Source of the DNA: Pseudobutyrivibrio ruminis HUN009
GTDB taxonomy: Bacteria; Bacillota; Clostridia; Lachnospirales; Lachnospiraceae
DNA length: 64,000 nt
Direction: 5' to 3'
Assembly (NCBI RefSeq): GCF_000703005.1
Contig: NZ_JNLH01000001.1
Location: forward strand, 1,977,001-2,041,000
The position numbers and the translations under genes were made by a program. A model generated the notes under the pieces. The model was not told where the DNA came from, ran no database searches, and saw nothing but the letters and a program-made list of their open reading frames with translations. Positions 25,390-34,350 of this stretch are shown piece after piece (positions within the stretch are counted from its first letter, which is position 1; each line of letters begins with the position of its first letter).

Positions 25390-28300
25390 ATGTATCTTAA
25401 AAGTATTGAATTATACGGATTTAAATCTTTTGCACACAAGATGAAATTCGAATTCCATAATGGTATCACAGGTATCGTTGGTCCTAACGGTTCCGGTAAA
25501 AGTAACGTTGCTGATGCTGTTCGCTGGGTTCTCGGTGAGCAGTCTGCAAAGCAGCTTCGTGGTGCCAGCATGCAGGATGTTATCTTTGCAGGAACAGAGG
25601 CTAGAAAGCCTCTTTCATATGCATATGTTGCACTCACAATGGACAACTCTGACCATGTGCTTCCGGTAGATTACGAAGAGGTTACAATTGCACGACGAGT
25701 ATATCGTTCAGGCGAAAGCGAGTATCTTTTAAATGGTACACCTTGCCGTCTAAAGGATGTTTCAGAGCTTTTCTATGATACTGGTGTCGGTAAGGAAGGA
25801 TATTCTATCATCGGACAGGGCCAGATTGAAAAGATTTTGTCTGGTAAGCCAGAGGATAGACGTGAGCTTTTTGATGAAGCTGTTGGTATCGTAAAGTACA
25901 AAAAGCGTAAGGCAGCATCTGTAAAGAAGCTTGAAAGCGAGAGAGAGAATCTTGTTCGTGTAAATGATATTCTTTCTGAGCAGGAGCGTCGTATCGGGCC
26001 TTTGGAAAAGCAGTCTGAGGATGCAAAGCAATACTTAAAATACAAAGAAGAGCTTAAGCGTATCGATGTCAACTCTTTCATGCTTGAGGTTGATAGACTT
26101 CAGGCTAATTTAGATGAGGTTGAAAAGAATGCAAATCTTGCTAGAGAACACATGGAAGAAAGCAAGACAGCTCAGGAGGAGATTCGTACAAAATACGACT
26201 CTTTGGAGCAGCAGATCAACGACCTTGATGTTGAAATCGAAACCTTAAAGAAGAATCAGTCGGATTCTACTCTCATGAAGGGCAAACTGGAAAACGAAAT
26301 CGCTCTTTTAGAGGAGCAGATTCGTTCTGCTAATGCAACTGATGAAAATATGGCAATCCGTATCGCTGAAATCGAGGCAGATAAGGCAGATAAAGAAAGC
26401 CAGTTAGCAGATTTCAAGGCTGAAAAGGAAAATCTTGATAAGACATTGGAGGAAGCGGTAGAGCGTCTCAATTCTGTTAAGACTAACTACAGTGAGCTCC
26501 AGGTTGCAATCACTTCAAATAACGCAAAAATTGAGCAGGACAACAAAGCAATCATGGAACTGCTCAACAATCGTGCTTCAATCAAGTCTAAGGAGCAACG
26601 TCTTGAGACTATGCTTGAGCAGACAAACATCCGCAAGGCAAAGCTTAATCAGCGTCTCCTTGAAAGAAAGACTCGTGAAGAGGATTTGGATGTTGCTGTT
26701 GCCCTTGCAGAGGATGAGTTTAAGAATGCACAGTCACTTCTTCTCGAGCTTCAGGAAAAGGACAAGGAATACACAGAAAAGGCGGCTGAATGGAAAAAGA
26801 AGAGCCGTGAGAATTCCAATGCATTACAGGCTAAGAAGGATGAGTTCGCTCGTGTTCAGACTAGATTAGAGTCAATCAAGAACATAGCTGAGCGCTACGA
26901 GGGATACGGAAATTCTACTCGTAAAATCATGGAACAAAAAGGGCGAATCGATGGTATCGAGGGTGTTATCTCTGACCTTATCCATGTTGAAAAGAAATAC
27001 GAAATGGCTATCGAGACAGCTCTCGGTGGAAACATTCAAAATATCGTTACAGCTGACGAGGCTTGCGCAAAGAAGCTTATCAGCTACTTAAAGGAAAATA
27101 AGCTTGGTCGTGCCACATTCCTTCCTTTGACATCCGTTGATGGAAGAGGCAATTTCAAAAAGACAGAAGTTCTTAACGATAAGGGAGTTCTTGGTCTTGC
27201 ATCAGAGCTTGTTACATGTGATAGCAAGTTTGATGGCGTTGTAGCTTATCTTCTTGGTAGAGTTGTAGTTGCTGACAATATCGATTCAGCTATCGCTCTT
27301 GCAAAGAAAAACAATTACAGCATCCATATCGTTACACTTGATGGTGAATACCTTGCACCGGGTGGTTCAATGGCCGGTGGTCACTTCAAGAACAAATCAA
27401 ATCTTCTTGGTAGAAATCGTGAGATTGAGGAGCTTGAAGGCAAGCTTGATGTTATCTCTAAGGAGATGGATGAGCTTAAGAACCGTGAGGGTGAGATTGA
27501 GACAGCTGTTGCACTTCTTGAAAGTGATAGAGATGACAACACTACAAAGCTGAATGAAGCAGCTATTGCTTTAAATACTGCAAAGCTTGGCTTAGATAGA
27601 GCAAATGAGCAGAAGAAGGAAAGCTTAACTGCTTATGAGGGCCTTTCTAAGGAAAGCGAAGAACTTGAAACACAGCTCACTGAAATTGCTGCTGGTAAGA
27701 AGGAAATCGAGTTCGAAAAGCAGGAATCAGAAGACAAAGAAGCAGAACTCAAAGCTGAAATTCAAAAGCTTTCAGACGAAGTTGATGAGAAGACTTACAT
27801 GGAGACTTCTGTTAACAGAACAATGTCTGAGGTTCAGATTGAGGAGGCTAATGCTAGACAGAAGGTTGATTTCGTTCAGCAGAACTTAGACCGTATCACA
27901 TCTGAAATTGAAAAGTGTGTAGCTGATATTGCGGTTATTAAAGAAAATGCTCAGTCTACTAAGGAAGAGACAGAGGCAAAGAGAGCTCGAATCGACGAGA
28001 TTAAGGCTACAATATCTGCATCTGACGAGTCTTTTGGAAAGCTTGAGGAAGAAATCAAAGAAGCTGTTGCAAGAAAAGAAGAGCTTAATAACTCACACAA
28101 GAACTTCTTTGAGCAGCGTCAGGAGATTACAGATAGAATCGCTGAATTAGACAAGGAAATCTATCGTCTTGATTCTCAGAGAGAGAAAATCAGCGATGCT
28201 ATTTCATACCAGAACAATTACATGTGGAATGAATATGAGCTTACATATCATTCGGCAGAAGAATTAAAGGATCCAGAGTACAACGATTTGGATCAGATGA

Positions 28301-28950
28301 AGAAGGATGCTTCTAAAATCAAAAATGCTATCCGAGCTATGGGAAATGTTAATGTAAACGCTATCGAGGAGTTCAAGGAGCTTTCTGAGCGTTACAACTT
28401 CCTTAAGGGACAGCACGATGATTTGGTTGAGGCAGAGGCTTCTCTTGTTCGTATTATCGATGAGCTCGATGAGGGAATGAGAAAGCAGTTTGCTGAAGGA
28501 TTCAAGGACATCCAGGTGCAGTTCGATAAGGCATTCAAGGAATTGTTCGGTGGTGGACATGGTACACTTGAGCTTGTTGATAGTGAGGACTTACTTGAGA
28601 CAGGTATTATCATCAATGCCCAGCCACCAGGAAAGAAGCTTATCAATATGATGCAGATGTCCGGTGGTGAGAAATCACTTACTGCAATTGCATTATTGTT
28701 TGCTATTCAGAACCTTAAGCCATCTCCATTCTGTCTCTTGGACGAGATTGAGGCGGCTCTTGATGATGCAAACGTAGATAGATTTGCTGGATACTTACAC
28801 AAGCTTACAAAGAATACACAGTTCATCGTTATCACTCACCGACGTGGTACTATGAACGCAGCAGACAGATTATTCGGTATCACAATGCAGGAGAAGGGTG
28901 TTTCAGCTCTTGTTTCTGTAAATCTTATCGAAGCACAGTTAGATGATTAA
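25390..28950 (+). CDS. smc: Chromosome segregation/condensation ATPase SMC
   Basis: SMC dimers with ScpAB organise and separate the chromosome. The 1186-residue protein has Walker A GPNGSGKSNV (about residue 32), a long coiled coil (about 170-500), the hinge (about 515-680, with GIEGVISDLI and ATFLPL), a second coiled coil (about 680-1000), the LSGG-type signature MSGGEKSLTA and Walker B FCLLDEIEAALDD. Length and order match the family. The many out-of-frame open stretches on both strands here are products of the repetitive Glu/Lys coding of the coils. Confidence 0.98.
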   Translation: MYLKSIELYGFKSFAHKMKFEFHNGITGIVGPNGSGKSNVADAVRWVLGEQSAKQLRGASMQDVIFAGTEARKPLSYAYVALTMDNSDHVLPVDYEEVTIARRVYRSGESEYLLNGTPCRLKDVSELFYDTGVGKEGYSIIGQGQIEKILSGKPEDRRELFDEAVGIVKYKKRKAASVKKLESERENLVRVNDILSEQERRIGPLEKQSEDAKQYLKYKEELKRIDVNSFMLEVDRLQANLDEVEKNANLAREHMEESKTAQEEIRTKYDSLEQQINDLDVEIETLKKNQSDSTLMKGKLENEIALLEEQIRSANATDENMAIRIAEIEADKADKESQLADFKAEKENLDKTLEEAVERLNSVKTNYSELQVAITSNNAKIEQDNKAIMELLNNRASIKSKEQRLETMLEQTNIRKAKLNQRLLERKTREEDLDVAVALAEDEFKNAQSLLLELQEKDKEYTEKAAEWKKKSRENSNALQAKKDEFARVQTRLESIKNIAERYEGYGNSTRKIMEQKGRIDGIEGVISDLIHVEKKYEMAIETALGGNIQNIVTADEACAKKLISYLKENKLGRATFLPLTSVDGRGNFKKTEVLNDKGVLGLASELVTCDSKFDGVVAYLLGRVVVADNIDSAIALAKKNNYSIHIVTLDGEYLAPGGSMAGGHFKNKSNLLGRNREIEELEGKLDVISKEMDELKNREGEIETAVALLESDRDDNTTKLNEAAIALNTAKLGLDRANEQKKESLTAYEGLSKESEELETQLTEIAAGKKEIEFEKQESEDKEAELKAEIQKLSDEVDEKTYMETSVNRTMSEVQIEEANARQKVDFVQQNLDRITSEIEKCVADIAVIKENAQSTKEETEAKRARIDEIKATISASDESFGKLEEEIKEAVARKEELNNSHKNFFEQRQEITDRIAELDKEIYRLDSQREKISDAISYQNNYMWNEYELTYHSAEELKDPEYNDLDQMKKDASKIKNAIRAMGNVNVNAIEEFKELSERYNFLKGQHDDLVEAEASLVRIIDELDEGMRKQFAEGFKDIQVQFDKAFKELFGGGHGTLELVDSEDLLETGIIINAQPPGKKLINMMQMSGGEKSLTAIALLFAIQNLKPSPFCLLDEIEAALDDANVDRFAGYLHKLTKNTQFIVITHRRGTMNAADRLFGITMQEKGVSALVSVNLIEAQLDD

Positions 28951-28968
28951 TCCTTAGCTGGAGGTTAT

Positions 28969-29898
28969 ATGGCAGAAAAAATCAGCTTCTGGCAGCGCCT
29001 TATAAAGGGCCTGACCAAAACAAGAGACAATTTTATAAAGTCGATGGATTACATTTTCAACGGCTTTTCAAATATCGATGAGGACTTCTACGAGGAGCTT
29101 GAAGAAGTCCTTATCATGGGTGATATTGGTGTGCGCACAACAGAGACTATCCTAGACGATTTAAGAGAGGCAGTAAAAAAGGAGCACATTAAGGAGCCTG
29201 CCGAGTGCAAGCAGTTTCTTATCAACGAAATTAAAGAGCAGATGGCTCTCGATGAGACATCATTTGATTTTGAAAAGAAGACATCTGTTGTTTTAGTAAT
29301 CGGTGTAAATGGTGTTGGAAAGACAACCACAATCGGAAAGCTTGCTGGAAAGCTTCAGGCTGCTGGCAAAAAGGTTATGGTTGCGGGTGCTGACACATTC
29401 CGCGCAGCTGCATCTGATCAGCTTAAGGAATGGGCAGACAGAGCATCTGTGGATTTCATTGGTGGTCCAGAGGGCTCAGATCCAGCGGCAGTTGTTTATG
29501 ATGCTGTTCACGCAGCAAAGGCTAGAAATGTAGATGTTCTTCTTGTGGACACTGCAGGTAGATTGCACAACAAAAAGAATCTTATGAACGAACTTTCTAA
29601 GATTAACAGCACTATCTCAAAAGAATTCCCAGAGGCTTATCGGGAGACACTTATTGTGTTAGACGGTACAACAGGCCAAAATGCCCTTGTTCAGGCTAGA
29701 GAATTCTCTGAGGTTACAGATATATCTGGTATTGTTATTACAAAATTAGATGGAACTGCAAAAGGCGGTATTGCAATTGCTATCCAATCTGAGTTAAAAT
29801 TGCCAGTAAAATATATTGGTGTTGGAGAAACAATTGACGACTTAGAAAAGTTCAACGCAGATGAATTTGTTGATGCATTATTCTACGCTGAACAATAG
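28969..29898 (+). CDS. ftsY: Signal recognition particle receptor FtsY
   Basis: FtsY is the membrane-associated GTPase that docks SRP-ribosome complexes to the Sec translocon. The 309-residue protein has a short N domain and the NG GTPase. G1 is GVNGVGKTTTIGKLAG, followed by GADTFRAAASDQL, DTAGRLHNKKNL, TKLDGTAKGG and IGVGETIDDLEKFN. The acidic A domain of E. coli FtsY is absent, as usual in Firmicutes. It begins 18 bases after smc behind GGAGG. Its partner Ffh is encoded 1.7 kb downstream. Confidence 0.97.
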   Translation: MAEKISFWQRLIKGLTKTRDNFIKSMDYIFNGFSNIDEDFYEELEEVLIMGDIGVRTTETILDDLREAVKKEHIKEPAECKQFLINEIKEQMALDETSFDFEKKTSVVLVIGVNGVGKTTTIGKLAGKLQAAGKKVMVAGADTFRAAASDQLKEWADRASVDFIGGPEGSDPAAVVYDAVHAAKARNVDVLLVDTAGRLHNKKNLMNELSKINSTISKEFPEAYRETLIVLDGTTGQNALVQAREFSEVTDISGIVITKLDGTAKGGIAIAIQSELKLPVKYIGVGETIDDLEKFNADEFVDALFYAEQ

Positions 29899-29924
29899 TA
29901 AGCCACACAAGAGGGAGACTAATT

Positions 29925-31136
29925 ATGCTTACATTGGACAAATTTGAAGAAGCCTCAAAGATTGTCACTGAGGTAACACATGAGACAAAGCTGGTTTACA
30001 GCGATTATTTTAGTGAGAAGTGCGGAAATATGGTTTACCTTAAGCCAGAGAATATGCAGCTTACTGGTGCATATAAGCTTAGAGGTGCATATTACAAAAT
30101 CAGCACTCTTACAGATGAGGAGAGAGCAAAGGGACTAATTACAGCATCAGCCGGTAATCATGCTCAGGGTGTTGCATATGCAGCTAGCAAATATGGCGTA
30201 AAAGCAACAATCGTTATGCCTACAACAACTCCTCTCATTAAGGTCAACCGTACAAAGAGCTATGGTGCCGATGTTGTTTTATATGGTGATGTATATGATG
30301 AGGCATGTGAGTATGCTTACAAGCTTGCTGATGAGCATGGCTACACATTCATCCATCCTTTTGACGATTTAGCAGTTGCAACTGGTCAGGGTACTATTGC
30401 AATGGAAATCTTCAAGGAGTTGCCTCTTGTTGAGTATATTCTTGTTCCAATCGGTGGTGGCGGACTTGCTACAGGTGTATCTACACTTGCAAAGCTTCTT
30501 AATCCAAAGATTAAAGTAATCGGTGTTGAGCCTAGTGGAGCTGCTTCACTTCAGGCATCATTTGCAAAGGGAGAGGTTACAACACTTCCTTCTGTAAATA
30601 CTATTGCTGATGGTACTGCAGTAAAGACTCCAGGTTCAAACATTTTCCCTTATCTTCAGGAAAATATCGATGAGATTATCACAGTAGACGATGATGAGCT
30701 TATCGTTGCATTCCTTGATATGGTAGAGAATCACAAGATGGTAGTTGAAAATTCAGGACTTCTTACAGTTGCTGCATTGAACCATCTTGGTTTCAAAGAC
30801 AAGAGAGTTGTATCTGTACTTTCTGGTGGAAATATGGACGTTATCACCATGTCTTCAGTGGTACAGCAGGGTCTTATCTTTAGAGATAGAATCTTCACAG
30901 TATCTGTACTTCTTCCTGATAAGCCAGGTATGCTTGCAAAGGTTTCACAGCTTATTGCAGATCAGCAGGGCAATGTTATCAAGCTTGAGCACAATCAGTT
31001 TGTTACAACAAATCGTTCTGCAGCTGTTGAGCTTCGCATCACTCTTGAGGCATTCGGTACAGAACACAAGGAGCAGATCCTTAAGGCTTTGGATGAAGGC
31101 GGTTACAGACCAAAGATAGTTAGAACTTCACTTTAA
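29925..31136 (+). CDS. ilvA: Threonine ammonia-lyase with C-terminal ACT domain
   Basis: A PLP enzyme deaminating threonine to 2-oxobutanoate, either for isoleucine synthesis or for threonine catabolism. The PLP lysine is in LTGAYKLRGAYYK (about residue 52). SAGNHAQGVAYAA and the IGGGGLATG phosphate loop follow. A single ACT domain lies at about 325-403 (VSVLLPDKPGMLAKV). At 403 residues it matches the shorter single-ACT type often called catabolic/TIGR01127-like, so tdcB-like use is possible. It interrupts the usual ftsY-ylxM-ffh order. Confidence 0.9.
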   Translation: MLTLDKFEEASKIVTEVTHETKLVYSDYFSEKCGNMVYLKPENMQLTGAYKLRGAYYKISTLTDEERAKGLITASAGNHAQGVAYAASKYGVKATIVMPTTTPLIKVNRTKSYGADVVLYGDVYDEACEYAYKLADEHGYTFIHPFDDLAVATGQGTIAMEIFKELPLVEYILVPIGGGGLATGVSTLAKLLNPKIKVIGVEPSGAASLQASFAKGEVTTLPSVNTIADGTAVKTPGSNIFPYLQENIDEIITVDDDELIVAFLDMVENHKMVVENSGLLTVAALNHLGFKDKRVVSVLSGGNMDVITMSSVVQQGLIFRDRIFTVSVLLPDKPGMLAKVSQLIADQQGNVIKLEHNQFVTTNRSAAVELRITLEAFGTEHKEQILKALDEGGYRPKIVRTSL

Positions 31137-31143
31137 TAATATT

Positions 31144-31180
31144 AGAGGTGTAAAGTATTTATACTTGACACCTCTATTTT
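31144..31180 (+). terminator. Terminator of ilvA containing the next promoter's -35
   Basis: The outer stem AGAGGTGT/ACACCTCT encloses an inner AAGTAT/ATACTT stem, followed by ATTTTATT. The 3' arm contains TTGACA, which is the -35 element of the ylxM promoter. Confidence 0.85.
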
Positions 31181-31193
31181 ATTATAGTATATT
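31165..31193 (+). promoter_or_regulatory. Promoter of ylxM-ffh-rpsP-khpA
   Basis: TTGACA at 31165-31170 and TATATT at 31188-31193 are 17 bases apart. The -35 element lies inside the terminator hairpin of the preceding gene. Start would be near 31200, giving a leader of about 19 bases with AAGGAG. Confidence 0.85.
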
Positions 31194-31218
31194 ATTTAAG
31201 GTCGCTAAAAGGAGAAAT

Positions 31219-31554
31219 ATGGAAGACAAGATTAAATCTGGTTATTTATATGATTTTTATGGTGAGCTTTTAACAGAGCATCAGCGTAGCGTATACGAGA
31301 TGAGCATCAACGATGACTTATCCCTTGCAGAAATAGCAGATTCACTTTCCATTTCCCGTCAGGCGGTGCACGATATTTTAAAGAGATGCGATAAGCTTTT
31401 ACAGGATTATGAATCTAGGCTCCATCTCGTAGAAAAGTTTATGAACATTAGAGGAGATGTCATTCGTATAAATGAATTGACAGAAGGAAATCCTAGCGAA
31501 GCTACTTTATCAGAGATTTCCCGATTATCTCAGTTGATTTTAGAGGAACTATAA
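31219..31554 (+). CDS. ylxM: YlxM/p13-like SRP-associated DNA-binding-type protein
   Basis: A 111-residue helical protein encoded before ffh in most Firmicutes. In streptococci the homologue modulates SRP GTPase activity. ATG at 31219 follows AAGGAG; an upstream in-frame ATG overlaps the promoter. A sigma-70 region 4-like helix-turn-helix is visible in LSLAEIADSLSISRQAVHDILKR (about residues 33-55, split here by description: turn at SLSIS). The start motif YLYDFYGELLTEHQRSV is typical. It ends three bases before ffh, suggesting tight coupling. Confidence 0.93.
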   Translation: MEDKIKSGYLYDFYGELLTEHQRSVYEMSINDDLSLAEIADSLSISRQAVHDILKRCDKLLQDYESRLHLVEKFMNIRGDVIRINELTEGNPSEATLSEISRLSQLILEEL

Positions 31555-31557
31555 TTT

Positions 31558-32898
31558 ATGGCTTTTGATTCACTTTCAGAAAAGCTTCAAGGCGTATTTA
31601 AGAATCTAAGAAGCAAGGGCAGACTTACAGAAGCTGATGTAAAGGCTGCTTTAAAGGAAGTTAAGATGGCACTTCTTGAGGCCGATGTTAACTTCAAGGT
31701 TGTAAAGCAATTTACAAACACTGTCACAGAGCGAGCAATTGGTTCAGATGTTATGAACGGCTTGAATCCTGGACAGATGGTTATAAAGATTGTTAACGAA
31801 GAGCTTGTTAATTTAATGGGCTCAGAGGTTACAGATATTACTTTTGGCACAGGCGGGGCCATTACCACTATCATGATGGTTGGTCTTCAGGGTGCCGGTA
31901 AAACAACTACCACAGCGAAGCTTGCTGGCAAGGTAAAGCAAAAGGGCAAAAAGCCTTTATTGGTAGCTTGTGATATTTATCGTCCTGCAGCTATTGAGCA
32001 GTTGCAGATCAATGGTAAAAAGCAGGATGTTGAGGTTTTCTCTTTAGGAGATAAAGAAAAGCCTGTAAAGATTGCCAAAGAGGCAATGGCTTATGCTAAA
32101 AAGAACGGCTTCGATGTTGTTATCTTCGATACAGCCGGTCGTCTTCACATAGATGAGGATATGATGAATGAGCTCGCAGCAATCAAGAGCAATATCGATA
32201 TCCTCAATACCATTTTGGTAGTTGATGCCATGACAGGTCAGGATGCAGTTAATGTTTCAGCTACATTCGATGAAAAGATTGGCATTGATGGAGTAATCAT
32301 CACAAAGCTTGATGGTGATACTCGAGGCGGTGCAGCCCTTTCTATTAAGGCTGTCACAGGAAAGCCTATTCTTTACGCTGGTATGGGCGAAAAGCTTTCA
32401 GATTTGGAGCAGTTCCATCCAGATAGAATGGCAAGCCGAATCCTTGGTATGGGTGATGTACTTTCACTCATCGAAAAGGCAGAGGCAGAAATCGATAAAG
32501 ATGCAGCAATGCAGCTTTCAAAGAAAGTAAAGAAAGCATCATTCGATTTCAATGATTATCTCACTTCTATGGAGCAGATGAAAAAGCTTGGTGGCCTTTC
32601 ATCCATCCTTGGAATGATGCCTGGTATCAATTCTAGCCAGTTGGCTCAGATTGAAGGGGCTGTGGATGATAAAAAGCTTGCACACATCGAAGCTATCATC
32701 CTTTCCATGACTCCTGCAGAGCGTGAGAATCCAAAATTACTAAATCCTAGCAGAAAGCACAGAATTGCTGCTGGAGCTGGTTTAGATATAGCAGAGGTTA
32801 ATCGCTTCGTTAAACAATTCGAACAATCAAAGAAGATGATGAAGCAGATGCCAAATATGATGGGCAAGGGACGCCGCGGAATGCGCTTCCCATTTTAG
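31558..32898 (+). CDS. ffh: Signal recognition particle protein Ffh
   Basis: Ffh with 4.5S/6S RNA binds signal sequences on nascent chains and delivers them to FtsY. The 446-residue protein has the N domain, the GTPase G domain (GLQGAGKTTTTAKLAG, CDIYRPAAIEQL, DTAGRLHIDEDM, TKLDGDTRGG) and the Met-rich M domain (about 300-446) with LGMMPGI, KHRIAAGAG and a tail MMKQMPNMMGKG. All GTPase motifs are intact. No SRP RNA gene was seen in the window. Confidence 0.98.
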   Translation: MAFDSLSEKLQGVFKNLRSKGRLTEADVKAALKEVKMALLEADVNFKVVKQFTNTVTERAIGSDVMNGLNPGQMVIKIVNEELVNLMGSEVTDITFGTGGAITTIMMVGLQGAGKTTTTAKLAGKVKQKGKKPLLVACDIYRPAAIEQLQINGKKQDVEVFSLGDKEKPVKIAKEAMAYAKKNGFDVVIFDTAGRLHIDEDMMNELAAIKSNIDILNTILVVDAMTGQDAVNVSATFDEKIGIDGVIITKLDGDTRGGAALSIKAVTGKPILYAGMGEKLSDLEQFHPDRMASRILGMGDVLSLIEKAEAEIDKDAAMQLSKKVKKASFDFNDYLTSMEQMKKLGGLSSILGMMPGINSSQLAQIEGAVDDKKLAHIEAIILSMTPAERENPKLLNPSRKHRIAAGAGLDIAEVNRFVKQFEQSKKMMKQMPNMMGKGRRGMRFPF

Positions 32899-32937
32899 CC
32901 AAGACCATTTAGTTTTATTATTTAGGAGGAATTAAAA

Positions 32938-33180
32938 ATGGCAGTAAAGATTAGATTAAAGAGAATGGGTCAGAAGAAGAGACCAATCTACAGAATCGTA
33001 GTAGCAGATGCAAGAGCACCTCGTGATGGTAGAAACATCGATGAGATCGGTACATACGATCCAAACCAGGAGCCAGCAGCAGTTACAGTTGATGCTGAGG
33101 CAGCTAAGAAGTGGATCTCAAACGGCGCAAAGCCAACAGAGACAGTTGCTAGACTTTTCAAGCAGGCAGGCGTTCAGTAA
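32938..33180 (+). CDS. rpsP: 30S ribosomal protein S16
   Basis: An 80-residue basic protein needed for small-subunit assembly. It begins MAVKIRLKRMGQKKRPIYRI, followed by ADARAPRDGR and the IGTYDPN motif, all hallmarks of bS16. AGGAGG lies before ATG. It sits in the conserved ffh-rpsP-khpA order and uses codons typical of highly expressed genes. Confidence 0.98.
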   Translation: MAVKIRLKRMGQKKRPIYRIVVADARAPRDGRNIDEIGTYDPNQEPAAVTVDAEAAKKWISNGAKPTETVARLFKQAGVQ

Positions 33181-33203
33181 ACACTCGAAAGGAATGAATA
33201 GTG

Positions 33204-33440
33204 ATGAAAGAATTAGTTGAAGTAATTGCTAAGTCACTTGTAGACAATCCTGAGGAGGTTGTAGTTTCAGAGAAGGAAGACGCTAAATCAATCGTTGTTG
33301 AGCTTCGCGTTGCACCATCTGATATGGGTAAGGTTATTGGAAAGCAGGGCAGAATTGCCAAGGCTATCCGCGCTGTAGTAAAGGCTGCAGCCTCAAAGAT
33401 TGACAAGAAAGTTATCGTTGATATTGTTGACGTTGACTAA
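33204..33440 (+). CDS. khpA: KH-domain RNA-binding protein KhpA
   Basis: A 78-residue single KH domain protein. In streptococci and other Firmicutes KhpA pairs with KhpB/Jag to bind RNAs and influence cell elongation. The GxxG loop is in GKVIGKQGRIAKAIRAVV. ATG at 33204 is taken as start, with AAAGGAA about ten bases before; GTG at 33201 would add one residue. It follows rpsP as in Bacillus ylqC. A strong terminator right after it closes the ribosomal/SRP unit. Confidence 0.94.
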   Translation: MKELVEVIAKSLVDNPEEVVVSEKEDAKSIVVELRVAPSDMGKVIGKQGRIAKAIRAVVKAAASKIDKKVIVDIVDVD

Positions 33441-33446
33441 TGTTTT

Positions 33447-33477
33447 AGGAACCTGAGTTTTCAGGTTCCTTTTTTTA
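33447..33477 (+). terminator. Terminator of ylxM-ffh-rpsP-khpA
   Basis: A ten-pair perfect stem, AGGAACCTGA with TCAGGTTCCT around GTTT, runs into seven T. It marks the left edge of an accessory block. The 135 bases from here to the lipoprotein gene are very AT-rich and include a small TGTGG/CCACA hairpin; no clear promoter could be chosen. Confidence 0.94.
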
Positions 33478-33612
33478 TTGGACTAATAATGCTTTTAAAT
33501 TATAAATTCAAAAATTTTTTAAAATGCTTTACTAAAAAAATTGAATTTGTTAAAATTTTTAATGGTGTGGCTATCCACATCATTAAATATAATTTTTAAG
33601 GAGAGATGTAAT

Positions 33613-34242
33613 ATGAAAAAGAAATTAGCGTTAATGCTAGCAACAGTAACAGCGGTTGCAACAGTATTCACAGGATGCGGTGGAAAGGACATTTCTGGGA
33701 ACTATGTTTCAGAAATCAAGCTTGCTCAGTTTTCAACACAAGAGGATATGCAGGCATTAGCTGATGTTGGAATTAATGCCGGAGATATCACTATGGATGT
33801 GACATTAGAGTTATCAGATGACAACACATTCACAATGGCTTTTGATACTACAAGTTTCAAAGATCAGTTTTCTACACTTGTAGATGATAGCATGGATACA
33901 ATTATTGATAAGTCTTTAGAGTCTGAAGGTTTTTCAAGATCAGATATTACTGATGAAGTTGCACAGTATTCTGGTTATGAAAGTGCTGATGCTTTGTTTG
34001 CAGATATGGAGAACGAGATTAAAGGTTCTTTAGATGATATTTATTCTGGAATTGATGAGGAACTACAGGAATATTCAGTTTCAGGCGATTATAAAGTTAA
34101 GAAAGATTCTGTTGTCTTTGTTGTTAATGGTGAAGATGAATTACTCTTAGATAAGGGGACTATCAACGAAGATGGTTCTATCACAGTTAATTCAGAAAGT
34201 GATGGTACTGTAGTTAGCCTTGAATTTGAGTTACAGCAGTAG
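33613..34242 (+). CDS. Putative lipoprotein of unknown function
   Basis: No family was recognised. ATG at 33613 follows AAGGAGAG. The N-terminus MKKKLALMLATVTAVATVFTGC is a lipoprotein signal peptide shown here only in outline: basic start, hydrophobic core, then TGCGG with the modified Cys at residue 22 (an imperfect lipobox, Phe at -3). The mature part of about 187 residues is acidic. It contains GNYVSEIKL, a long helical middle and a beta-rich C-terminal end (KVKKDSVVFVVNG, GSITVNSESDG) resembling secreted small beta domains. It is probably surface-anchored. It has its own terminator. Confidence 0.7.
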   Translation: MKKKLALMLATVTAVATVFTGCGGKDISGNYVSEIKLAQFSTQEDMQALADVGINAGDITMDVTLELSDDNTFTMAFDTTSFKDQFSTLVDDSMDTIIDKSLESEGFSRSDITDEVAQYSGYESADALFADMENEIKGSLDDIYSGIDEELQEYSVSGDYKVKKDSVVFVVNGEDELLLDKGTINEDGSITVNSESDGTVVSLEFELQQ

Positions 34243-34293
34243 TATGTCTTTAATATCGAAGGGTGAATAAAAAGTATTTGTAAATTAAAAATT

Positions 34294-34322
34294 AAAGTGG
34301 AATCTCTATGATTCCACTTTTT
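34294..34322 (+). terminator. Terminator after the lipoprotein gene
   Basis: A perfect eleven-pair stem starting AAAGTGGAATC with a TCTAT loop ends in five T. The A-rich 5' flank gives some bidirectional character. Confidence 0.92.
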
Positions 34323-34350
34323 CTGTAGATGGAGAAGTCCAGGGGGGATA

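Noticed and set aside
26100..28300. Several overlapping open frames in smc on both strands
   Set aside because: They arise from Glu/Lys/Leu-rich coiled-coil codons and carry no independent signals.
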